Positions 1 to 6,014 of a stretch of DNA of 6,014 bases are shown in pieces. Source of the stretch: Acidobacteriaceae bacterium. Lineage in GTDB: Bacteria; Acidobacteriota; Terriglobia; Bryobacterales; Bryobacteraceae. A program made the translations under genes and the position numbers. The notes beneath the pieces were generated by a model. That model was not told the origin of the DNA, ran no database searches, and saw only the letters and a program-made list of their open reading frames with translations. How positions within the stretch are numbered: the stretch's first letter is position 1; the number at the start of each line of letters is the position of its first letter. The stretch lies in the NCBI GenBank assembly GCA_019245255.1, contig JAFARV010000831.1, positions 1-6,014 of the forward strand, in the 5' to 3' direction.

Positions 1-531
1 GTAACCGGCGACTTTGCCGATCTCCGCTCCATACGGGATAAAGAGGGAGTCCTTACCGTAGCGCTCAAGATAATACTCGCGGATCCTCTCGGCGTCCGTC
101 ACTACCGCCGAAGCACTCCAGGTAGCGATCCACTCCGACATCAGATACCAGGCCTTTGCCAGCCGGTTCCACTTTTTACGATGCCGCTCAACCCCATCGA
201 CATTCAATGCCGTGGGCATGGCCAGCAGCCGTGGCGCCGCGGCAAAAACCGCATTTGCGGCATTGCAGTAGAGAACCGCGTCGAATCGTCGCATCAGCAG
301 ATCGAGTGTTGAGAGCGCGGTATGCGCGACTGTGTCGAGATATTTATGCCGAATCGTGGGGAGATAGCGAAGGTGCACACCTCGATACTCGGAAGCATGG
401 TGCGGGGCTCGACAATAGACGGTCACGTCATGTCCCCTTTCGGAGAGCCGTACCGACAGCTCCTCCGCAAACGTCTCAAAGCCTCCGTAGTTAGCCGGAA
501 TTCCTCGCGTCCCAAGCAAAGCGATACGCAT
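1..531 (-). CDS. DUF1972-type glycosyltransferase, N-terminal part (3' end cut by window edge)
   Basis: Translating the minus strand from the ATG at 531-529 gives an uninterrupted 177-residue frame to the window edge, so the C-terminal half is missing (family members are roughly 360-400 residues). The protein opens with MRIALLGTRGIPANYGGFE (residues 1-19), the N-terminal glycine-rich signature of the DUF1972 / rhamnosyltransferase-like GT-B family. Further family-like segments are CRAPHH (40-45), YCNAANAVF (88-96), LNVDGVERHRKKWNR (109-123) and IPYGAE (165-170). From family knowledge, such enzymes transfer a sugar, often rhamnose or another deoxyhexose, from a nucleotide donor to a growing surface glycan on the cytoplasmic side of the membrane. 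The missing half would carry the donor-binding domain, so donor specificity cannot be judged. The ATG shares its A with the TGA of the upstream gene (TGATG) and no Shine-Dalgarno-like sequence precedes it, which suggests translation by reinitiation. Family assignment is firm; the exact sugar is unknown. Confidence 0.9.
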   Translation of the reverse strand, partial: MRIALLGTRGIPANYGGFETFAEELSVRLSERGHDVTVYCRAPHHASEYRGVHLRYLPTIRHKYLDTVAHTALSTLDLLMRRFDAVLYCNAANAVFAAAPRLLAMPTALNVDGVERHRKKWNRLAKAWYLMSEWIATWSASAVVTDAERIREYYLERYGKDSLFIPYGAEIGKVAGY

Positions 532-1583
532 CACGAGGACGGCTGCGTTTTGACAGCGGAACTTTCTCTCCGGTTCGCACAAATCGGCAGGCTAACCGGT
601 TGCACGGAAAACCAACCGCAAATGTAGTCCTCCGAAACCCGACGTTTCGGCATAATCGCGGCTCGCTTGCGAAAGGTTTGCCGTAAGTGCCGCAGGACAA
701 ACCAGAATGCAGGTACCGATCTCCACTCGCCGACGAGGCATCCGGCAATCACGGCACAATCGCGCAGGGTGATCGGGAGCCAGAAACGGCTGTACAGGCC
801 GGGCGTCGTATTCTTGATCCGCAACAAGAACCGGTTCTTGACGGAATGCATGTTGACGATCGCAGGCACCGATTTTCTGTTCGAAGGTAGAACGCTCCGG
901 ACATGGTATGCGACCGCTTGAGGCACATACAGACACTTCCAACCGAGCAACTGCGCTCGCCACGCCACGTCCGCATCTTCGCGATATGCGAAGAAATCGG
1001 AATCGAAAAACTCACCGTCGATCGAGATGTCGCGAATCATCGCCTCTCTGAACAAAGCTGCGGCCCCAGTCGCGCCGAACACATACTCAGCCGAGTCGAA
1101 CTGCCCTTTGTCCGGCAATTTGCTGCCGCGGTCCAGATGCCGCAGATTGGGAGTCATATAGATTCCCGTTGAGTCGAAAGCCGCTTGGGCTGGAATCAGG
1201 AAGTCTTCTCCCATGGCCAGCAGCTTTCCGCAGACGGTTCCAACATCCGCATCCCGCTGGCCGGCGTCGACCAGATCTGAAACGAAGGTGCGTGTCAGGC
1301 GCACGTCGGGGTTCAGCACCAGCACCCATTTGAATTCACCCGCCGCTGTGATTGCCTGATTCTGACCGGCTGCGAAGCCTATGTTTCGATCATTCGCGAT
1401 CACAGTAATTCCGGCGTGAACCGCCCTGACCTGTTCCAGAGTGTCGTCACTTGAGGAATTGTCGACCACCACGACGGAAAGCCGCGCATAATCCTGATCA
1501 AGGACAAGATCCAGACATCGTCTGATGTACTTTGCGCTGTTAAAGGTGACGATCGTTACTGCAACAGGAGGCAGATCGCTCAT
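531..1583 (-). CDS. GT2 glycosyltransferase, rhamnosyltransferase-like
   Basis: This 350-residue protein has a complete GT-A fold signature. It begins with the nucleotide-binding strand VAVTIVTFNS (7-16), followed by VVVVDNSSSDDT (37-48), NIGFAAGQNQAI (67-78), the metal-binding DXD equivalent VLNPDVRL (89-96) and the acceptor/catalytic segment FFAYREDADVAWRAQLLGW (197-215). His227 lies in AYHVRS, as expected for the family. This NPD plus REDxD pattern is typical of the WbbL/RfbF-like group of GT2 enzymes, which transfer rhamnose or related sugars from a dTDP-sugar to lipid-linked glycan. The rhamnose donor is inferred from family only. The C-terminal part (about 245-350) contains the KNRFLLRIKN stretch, a moderately hydrophobic region around 265-300 that may contact the membrane, and a basic tail with an ICGWF motif (321-325). 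The start overlaps the upstream stop by four bases (ATGA), and its stop overlaps the next start (TGATG). Confidence 0.92.
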   Translation of the reverse strand: MSDLPPVAVTIVTFNSAKYIRRCLDLVLDQDYARLSVVVVDNSSSDDTLEQVRAVHAGITVIANDRNIGFAAGQNQAITAAGEFKWVLVLNPDVRLTRTFVSDLVDAGQRDADVGTVCGKLLAMGEDFLIPAQAAFDSTGIYMTPNLRHLDRGSKLPDKGQFDSAEYVFGATGAAALFREAMIRDISIDGEFFDSDFFAYREDADVAWRAQLLGWKCLYVPQAVAYHVRSVLPSNRKSVPAIVNMHSVKNRFLLRIKNTTPGLYSRFWLPITLRDCAVIAGCLVGEWRSVPAFWFVLRHLRQTFRKRAAIMPKRRVSEDYICGWFSVQPVSLPICANRRESSAVKTQPSS

Positions 1584-2575
1584 CCAGACCGCACCAACCC
1601 GAAGTATAGCCGCCAGTACGGGTCAAATCCGTTCTGCTGCCTTTGCAGTGCGCGAATCTCATCTTCACTTTTGCGAAGGATTTGCTCGATCTTCTCGTGT
1701 GGCTGAGACTCCCTGCGCAACATATTCCACTGGCGCAAACCATCCCAAATTCCCCGGCAGGCTGCGAGAAAGTGGCCCTGGCGCAATGCTCCAAGTAGAG
1801 AAAGGACCTGTGCGGCCGCGATCGGCCATGCGAATCTCCGTAACGCTGCCGCGGGATAGTGCTTCGCGAGAATGAAAATCTGATTACGCGCAGTTAAGTA
1901 GAGCACACGCGCGGATTGCCTGCCAAGCGTGCTCTTGCTCATGTGAGTGGCAGTCGCCTCAGGTTCATACACACCGTCGAGATCCGTAAGAGCACAGCGC
2001 AAACCGAAGTCGACGTCCTCATAATACGCTTCGAAGCGCGTGTCGAGCAGTCCCACACGGTCAAAGACTTCACGCCGGAATAGCGCGGCTGTCATCGGAG
2101 CAAATGCCACTCGACGGCGAACACCCCATCCGGGCCAACTCTGCTCTCGTCCATATCCGCAGCGCCACGCGTGACCTCCCCGGCAGATCAGATCCCACGA
2201 CCCATCGAGGCGGCCATCGCTACCCGGCTTCAAAAGCTTCCCGACGGCGAACCAGGCCTGCGTCTCTTCTGCCGCGCGAAGGAGTTTCTCGAGCCACCGG
2301 GGAGGCAGGACAACGTCGTTGTTGAGGATCAACACCCAGTCCGAGTCCGCCCTCCTTATTCCTTCATTTACCGCTGTGGCGAATCCCCGGTTTTCCGGAA
2401 AGCGTACCAATTCCGCACCAAACGCGACAGCAATTGCATCCGAGCCATCCTTGCTCCCGTTGTCGATAACGACGATCTGGTCCGGTGGGCGTGTCTGCGC
2501 TCGCAGGTTCATCAGAATGGACTCGAGCAGATCGGCCCGATTCCAAGTCGGGATCACCGCAGACACCCGCGCCAT
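1580..2575 (-). CDS. GT2 glycosyltransferase
   Basis: This is a complete 331-residue family 2 glycosyltransferase. GT-A landmarks in order are VSAVIPTWNRADLL (4-17), QIVVIDNGSKDGS (33-45), ENRGFATAVNEGI (61-73), the DXD-equivalent LILNNDVVLP (82-91), and AYYEDVDFGLRC (183-194) with the acidic pair Glu186-Asp187. His211 follows in ATATHMSKST. The NND motif and YYEDVDF box match the bacterial polysaccharide-type GT2 enzymes that act in O-antigen, capsule or exopolysaccharide assembly; donor and acceptor cannot be read from the sequence. After the catalytic domain there is a mildly hydrophobic stretch (about 248-275) and a charged, probably helical segment HEKIEQILRKSEDEIRALQ (293-311) near the C-terminus. 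It starts three bases after the stop of the upstream fusion gene with no visible ribosome binding site, and ends in a four-base overlap with the next gene, so it is coupled on both sides. It is a paralogue in fold, not a near copy, of the adjacent 350-residue GT2. Confidence 0.93.
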   Translation of the reverse strand: MARVSAVIPTWNRADLLESILMNLRAQTRPPDQIVVIDNGSKDGSDAIAVAFGAELVRFPENRGFATAVNEGIRRADSDWVLILNNDVVLPPRWLEKLLRAAEETQAWFAVGKLLKPGSDGRLDGSWDLICRGGHAWRCGYGREQSWPGWGVRRRVAFAPMTAALFRREVFDRVGLLDTRFEAYYEDVDFGLRCALTDLDGVYEPEATATHMSKSTLGRQSARVLYLTARNQIFILAKHYPAAALRRFAWPIAAAQVLSLLGALRQGHFLAACRGIWDGLRQWNMLRRESQPHEKIEQILRKSEDEIRALQRQQNGFDPYWRLYFGLVRSG

Positions 2576-2578
2576 GTT

Positions 2579-4969
2579 CTAAAGCGCGATTCTGCCCTGG
2601 GGCGTTTGAGGGCCCGGTACGGAATCTACCGCCGCGGCGAGAGCCAACAAGCCGGACCGTCGGCGCTTCACTTCCCCTCGGTAAAGCTGAGCAAGCTTCA
2701 TAGAGGCTTTGATCGCATCGTGATCCTGCTCTACCATGCGCCGCCCGCGATGGGCCAAGTCGGATGCGTATTCCGGATCCTTGAGCAGAGTGACGACGGA
2801 GCGTGCGAACTCCTCCGGTGAATCGGCCAGTTCACAATATTGCCCGCTGAAGCGCGCCAAACCCTCTGCCCCGAGCGTCGTCGATACGACTGGGATTCCG
2901 GAGGCAAAGGCCTCAAGCAATTTCACGCGCAACCCCGATCCGCTCAGGATCGGGCAAACTAAAACCGCGTACTTTTGTAACTCCTCCCTGATATCAGGTA
3001 CAAAGCCGAGATTCCGGATGTTCGGATGTTCCAGTCTCTGTAGCAGAGCAGGCGGCTGTCCCGAACCCGCGACCACCAGTACGGCTTTCGGAATTTGACG
3101 GAGCACGTCTGCAAAGCTGTTATCGAGAAACCATTCGAGCGCCTCAACATTGGGCCGGTGCCGAAACGAGCCTATGAACAGAACCGTGTTCGGCTCGCGT
3201 CCCGCAGCGACGTAGCGGTATGCCGTTGTATCGATCACGGCGCGAACATCGCTATCCAAACGGCCCGCTAATTCAGGCGCAAATTCGAGCAAATACCGGG
3301 CGTTTTCCTCGCTGCAAACCTGTATCCGGGCAAATCGCTTCAGGTTTTCGAGCTCGTACCTCAATACCTGCATGTAAGCAACGGCTGTCCCAAGCCTTCG
3401 CTTCACTGCCAGCCTGCGGCCTAGCGACTGGAAGGAGATGTCGTGCTCGAACAGAAACGTGGGTATGCGCTCATAGTCACCGGCATACTGGGCGAGCATG
3501 GTGTATTCAACCTGGACCGCATCGATTTGGTGGAGAAAGATCGCGCGATCGATTGCCCACTGGAAATCGCGGTCCGCGAACTCATGCACGACCGCCGGCA
3601 AAGGGCTGCCTATAATTCTGCTCGGTTTGTGCTTTCGAACCAGGAACCTTGCAGAGGCGCAGATCCTGGTCAGCGGCTCTTGCGCGGGTAGTTCGCCGGC
3701 GTGCTCAACGAACGAGATCAGATGCACATCCACCTGTTCGCGAAGAGCTCGCAGCGTCTCCCGCATAAATACCGCGCCCCCGTGAATGGGAGGTTCAATC
3801 GGGTAAGGCGAGAGAAATAGAACCTGTAGGCGCCCAGGCGCCGGCTGTAACCGTGTATCGAAGCGGTCGCGGTAGTATCCGCCTCGCTGCCGGCACAGAG
3901 CCTCCCGATCTGAAACCATAGCGAGTTTCCTGGCGCGCCATCGCGAGCGCACGACCCTGGGAAGCGCTGCGACAGCGATCCACAGGCCGAGAGCCATGTG
4001 CATCCCCTGTGAACGCCCGAAGAGCGTACCCAGCACGGCAGTGATGATGCAATTCCAGAAATGCCGTGGCAATAGCCGCCAATCGTGGATGTTTTTCCAG
4101 CAGAAGAGTACGGCATTCTTCTTCAACACCGTTTCGATCCGCCGCTGGTTAAACTTCTTGCCAATGGTTCCGCGGTGTTCGTGGTAAACGATGCTTCGGG
4201 GCTGATACAAGACCTTCCAGCCGCGTTTCCAGGCTTCGAATCCGAGATCGGTGTCTTCATAGTAGAAAGGCGCGAGCAGCTCATCGAAGCCTCCGAGCTC
4301 GAGAAATTTGCGCCGATCGAATGCGCTTGAGCCGCCGCCGCCGTAAGCGCACGGAAATGCCCGGTCGACCTGATCGTCGATCCGATGGCTCACGTGAAAG
4401 CGGCCTTCTTCCCACCAGCTTTCGGTCAGCCCGGTTTCTTCGCGCCGCTTCAGCGGGTCAGGAAAAAAGATCTGACACGACACTGAAAAGACCAAAGGGT
4501 CTGAAAAGGGCTGGAGAAGAGGATCCAGAAAATCCGGCTCAACCCGCATGTCGTTGTTCAGGAGAACAACAATGTCGTTCTTCGCCGCCCGGAAGCCGGC
4601 ATTGGAGCCGCCGCCGAAGCCCAGGTTCCTGGATTGCGGCAGGACGCGTACTTGGGGAAACCGATCGCGCAGGAAATCGGCGCTGCCGTCCACCGAGGCG
4701 TTATCCACCACGATGATCTCGTTTCCCGGGTTGCGCAGCACCGCTTCCATAACTGATGGAAGGAAGGCTTCGAGCAGGTGGCGGCCGTTCCAGTTGGGGA
4801 TGACGACCGACGCCGCTGCCAAACGAACGGCCCCTTCAGAGGCCGCTGACTTTCGGCCAAATAGCTGAAAACAAAAGTCTTCTGCCGCTATGACCAGTGC
4901 CGCCAGCGCCGCGAGAAACGGGCTGAAAAGGCTGAGAAAAAACAGAAAAATGCCGTGGATTACCGTCAT
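2579..4969 (-). CDS. Membrane-anchored bifunctional glycosyltransferase, GT2-GT4 fusion
   Basis: This 796-residue protein joins two glycosyltransferase domains. An N-terminal hydrophobic segment (about 5-30, IFLFFLSLFSPFLAALAAL) looks like a membrane anchor. The GT2 (GT-A) domain spans about 52-290: SVVIPNWNGRHLL (54-66), IIVVDNASVDGS (85-96), NLGFGGGSNAGF (115-126), VLLNNDMRV (135-143), FYYEDTDLGFEAW (235-247) and VYHEHRG (261-267). A linker with a second hydrophobic stretch (about 304-340) follows. The GT4-type (GT-B) domain runs from LQVLFLSPYPIEPPIHGGA (381-399) to about 765. It includes VLFIGSFRHRPNVEALEWF (596-614), the helix-cap region NLGFVPDI (653-660) and the donor-site motif SGSGLRVKLLEAFASGIPV (676-694), with Glu686 at the usual nucleotide-sugar contact position. 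The likely role is adding two successive sugars to a surface glycan; specificity is unknown. The start is secure: the frame is closed by TAG at 5035-5033 and the ATG at 4969 is the first start codon after it. Both domains keep their motifs, so both are probably active. Confidence 0.92.
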   Translation of the reverse strand: MTVIHGIFLFFLSLFSPFLAALAALVIAAEDFCFQLFGRKSAASEGAVRLAAASVVIPNWNGRHLLEAFLPSVMEAVLRNPGNEIIVVDNASVDGSADFLRDRFPQVRVLPQSRNLGFGGGSNAGFRAAKNDIVVLLNNDMRVEPDFLDPLLQPFSDPLVFSVSCQIFFPDPLKRREETGLTESWWEEGRFHVSHRIDDQVDRAFPCAYGGGGSSAFDRRKFLELGGFDELLAPFYYEDTDLGFEAWKRGWKVLYQPRSIVYHEHRGTIGKKFNQRRIETVLKKNAVLFCWKNIHDWRLLPRHFWNCIITAVLGTLFGRSQGMHMALGLWIAVAALPRVVRSRWRARKLAMVSDREALCRQRGGYYRDRFDTRLQPAPGRLQVLFLSPYPIEPPIHGGAVFMRETLRALREQVDVHLISFVEHAGELPAQEPLTRICASARFLVRKHKPSRIIGSPLPAVVHEFADRDFQWAIDRAIFLHQIDAVQVEYTMLAQYAGDYERIPTFLFEHDISFQSLGRRLAVKRRLGTAVAYMQVLRYELENLKRFARIQVCSEENARYLLEFAPELAGRLDSDVRAVIDTTAYRYVAAGREPNTVLFIGSFRHRPNVEALEWFLDNSFADVLRQIPKAVLVVAGSGQPPALLQRLEHPNIRNLGFVPDIREELQKYAVLVCPILSGSGLRVKLLEAFASGIPVVSTTLGAEGLARFSGQYCELADSPEEFARSVVTLLKDPEYASDLAHRGRRMVEQDHDAIKASMKLAQLYRGEVKRRRSGLLALAAAVDSVPGPQTPQGRIAL

Positions 4970-5045
4970 GCGATGCGCGTCACTCGGGTGTACTTTGCGG
5001 CCGGCAGCCGGCCAGTAGACCGCGCGATCTTTCTATTGTCGCCTC
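4970..5045. other. 76-base intergenic gap between glycosidase and glycosyltransferase operon
   Basis: This is the only non-coding interval in the window longer than three bases. It separates the TGA of the GH1 gene from the ATG of the GT2-GT4 fusion, both on the minus strand. Any promoter or terminator specific to the glycosyltransferase operon would have to lie here or inside the end of the glycosidase gene. I see a GC-rich inverted repeat (listed separately), no convincing sigma-70 promoter pair, no T-run after the hairpin and no clear Shine-Dalgarno before the ATG. Readthrough from the glycosidase gene is therefore possible but unproven. Confidence 0.8.
4999..5013. repeat. GC-rich inverted repeat (short hairpin)
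   Basis: The 15 bases GGCCGGCAGCCGGCC form a perfect 7-base inverted repeat around one central base. As RNA this would fold into a 6-base-pair stem with a 3-base loop. It sits between the glycosidase stop and the start of the glycosyltransferase operon. On the minus strand it is followed by GCAAAGTACA, with no run of T, so it is not a standard intrinsic terminator. It could attenuate readthrough, mark an mRNA 3' end, or have arisen by chance in GC-rich DNA. Confidence 0.5.
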
Positions 5046-6014
5046 TCAGACCACGGCGTTTCTAAAGATCGTCTCCCGATAGAAGGAGGCACTTAGCTTG
5101 GGGTAGCGCTTTTGCGTCGCGTAATCGACGTAATAAAGCCCGAAACGAAGGTTGTACCCGTCGGCCCACTCGAAATTGTCCATCAGACTCCAAAGGAAAT
5201 AGCCCCGCACTGGCGCTCCTTCCGAAACGGCGCGATGCAAATGAATCAGGTAATTGCGCAGGTACATGACCCGGTCGGTATCGTAAACGTGACCGTCAGG
5301 CGTGAGTTCGTCCGCAGAGGAACAGCCGTTTTCCGTGATATAGATCTCCTTGACTCCCCAGATCCGGCTGAGGTGTCTAGGGCCCCAATAGAGCGCCTCC
5401 GGGCCGATGAACAGCCAGGAAGAGGCCATATGGGGATACGAACGCGGGTTCTTAACGACCGCGAAGCCCTCTTTGGCATCGGCGCGCACGAACACGGCGG
5501 TGTAAATATTGGCCCCAACAAAATCCAGCGGGCTGCCGATGATTTTGAGATCTTCCGCCGTGAATTTGGGCGCGTCGCCACCCGCTTTGTGCAGGTATTC
5601 TTGCGGGTACTTACCTTCCAAAATGACGGTCAGGTATGCGGCATTCAAAATCCGTGTCGCGCGCTCGCTCGCGCGAATATGGTCCTCCGAATTGTAGGCG
5701 GGAACGCAAATCGTGAAATTTTCTGCCAAACCGACCTTCGTACCGGGCTTACCTTGTGCGCGAATGGCGCGAACGGCCAAGCCGTGAGCCAGCACGGCGT
5801 TGAATTTCGTTTGGTTTAACTGTCTCGGAGAAAGTTTCAGGCCGGGAGCAAACACGCCTGACGCATAGCCCATATCAATGAACGACGAAAATTCGTTCAT
5901 CGTAAAAAAGTGACCAATGCGATCGGACAACTTGCTGGCCACGTAGCCCGCGTATTCGCCAAACGCCTTCGAGGTATCGGGCGACTGCCACCCTCCGAAG
6001 CGGTCCTGCAGCGC
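5046..6014 (-). CDS. Family 1 glycoside hydrolase (beta-glucosidase type), N-terminus cut by window edge
   Basis: The minus-strand frame is open from the right edge to the TGA at 5048-5046 and gives 322 residues. A GTG at 5942 lies inside the domain and is not the real start: the upstream 24 residues (ALQDRFGGWQSPDTSKAFGEYAGY) are clearly GH1. GH1 enzymes are about 450 residues, so roughly 120 N-terminal residues are missing, along with any signal peptide. Numbered from the edge, the general acid/base is Glu41 in FFTMNEF and the nucleophile is Glu228 in IYITENG. The aglycone/glycone box YFLWSLMDNFEWADGYNLRFGLYYVDY (about 272-298) follows. The fold is a retaining (beta/alpha)8 barrel that hydrolyses beta-glycosides such as beta-glucosides. 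Two flanks differ from the textbook pattern: NEF instead of NEP, and NIYT (about 169-172) instead of NYYT. Both catalytic glutamates are present, so activity is expected. Substrate and cellular location cannot be judged. Confidence 0.95.
   Translation of the reverse strand, partial: ALQDRFGGWQSPDTSKAFGEYAGYVASKLSDRIGHFFTMNEFSSFIDMGYASGVFAPGLKLSPRQLNQTKFNAVLAHGLAVRAIRAQGKPGTKVGLAENFTICVPAYNSEDHIRASERATRILNAAYLTVILEGKYPQEYLHKAGGDAPKFTAEDLKIIGSPLDFVGANIYTAVFVRADAKEGFAVVKNPRSYPHMASSWLFIGPEALYWGPRHLSRIWGVKEIYITENGCSSADELTPDGHVYDTDRVMYLRNYLIHLHRAVSEGAPVRGYFLWSLMDNFEWADGYNLRFGLYYVDYATQKRYPKLSASFYRETIFRNAVV

Noticed and set aside
825..840. Perfect 16-base palindrome CAAGAACCGGTTCTTG
   Set aside because: It falls inside the 350-residue GT2 gene, where it encodes part of the KNRFLLRIKN segment that looks conserved in this family. 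A coding explanation is sufficient and there is no second copy that I noticed.
2171..2821. 216-residue plus-strand open frame spanning the junction of two glycosyltransferase genes
   Set aside because: It is antisense to two clearly real genes, rich in Arg, Pro and His with no domain-like pattern, and has no supporting start context.
3539..3550. 12-base palindrome GATCGCGCGATC
   Set aside because: It is within the GT4 coding region; GATC/CGCG-rich palindromes of this length are expected by chance in GC-rich DNA.
1580..4969. Recent tandem duplication of GT2 genes
   Set aside because: The three GT2 domains share only family motifs; the sequences between motifs, their C-terminal regions and lengths differ clearly, so any duplication is ancient.
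5030..5070. Possible minus-strand promoter (GACAAT as -10 with TTAGAA as -35)
   Set aside because: It matches the sigma-70 consensus at only 4 of 6 and 3 of 6 positions and overlaps the end of the GH1 gene; this is too weak to annotate.
5112..5819. 235-residue plus-strand open frame opposite the GH1 gene
   Set aside because: It lies entirely antisense to well-conserved GH1 coding sequence, shows no recognisable motif or ribosome binding site, and has an Arg-rich composition typical of antisense shadows in GC-rich DNA.
5046..5942. GTG at 5942 as the start of the glycosidase
   Set aside because: The frame stays open to the window edge and the 24 residues upstream (with FGGW and FGEYAGY) are typical GH1 sequence, so the gene is simply truncated by the window.

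Overview
The window holds five protein-coding genes, all on the minus strand, so transcription runs from the right edge to the left. It is moderately GC-rich by eye, densely coding, and has no RNA gene, mobile element, CRISPR array or phage signature that I can see. Protein style (tandem GT2 enzymes, a GT2-GT4 fusion, a DUF1972-type glycosyltransferase and a GH1 glycosidase) suggests a soil or environmental bacterium. Acidobacteriota is my best guess, but it rests only on general resemblance and there is no marker gene to prove it.

Layout from right to left, in transcription order: (1) 6014-5046, the C-terminal two thirds of a family 1 glycoside hydrolase (beta-glucosidase type), with its N-terminus beyond the right edge; (2) 5045-4970, a 76-base gap containing one short GC-rich inverted repeat; (3) 4969-2579, a 796-residue membrane-anchored fusion of a GT2 domain and a GT4-type (GT-B) domain; (4) 2575-1580, a 331-residue GT2 glycosyltransferase; (5) 1583-531, a 350-residue GT2 glycosyltransferase of the rhamnosyltransferase-like type; (6) 531-1, the N-terminal 177 residues of a DUF1972 glycosyltransferase that runs off the left edge.

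The four glycosyltransferase genes are packed with a 3-base gap, a 4-base overlap (ATGA) and a 1-base overlap (TGATG). They are almost certainly one translationally coupled operon. Together they provide five glycosyltransferase domains, enough to add several sugars in turn to a lipid-linked or surface glycan such as exopolysaccharide, O-antigen or capsule. No polymerase, flippase, initiating phosphoglycosyl transferase or nucleotide-sugar synthesis gene lies in the window, so the end product cannot be named. The glycosidase may be an unrelated neighbour or may share the transcript; the sequence does not settle this.

I do not see an undescribed system here. The most noteworthy item is the anchored two-domain glycosyltransferase, followed by the non-standard active-site flanks of the glycosidase.
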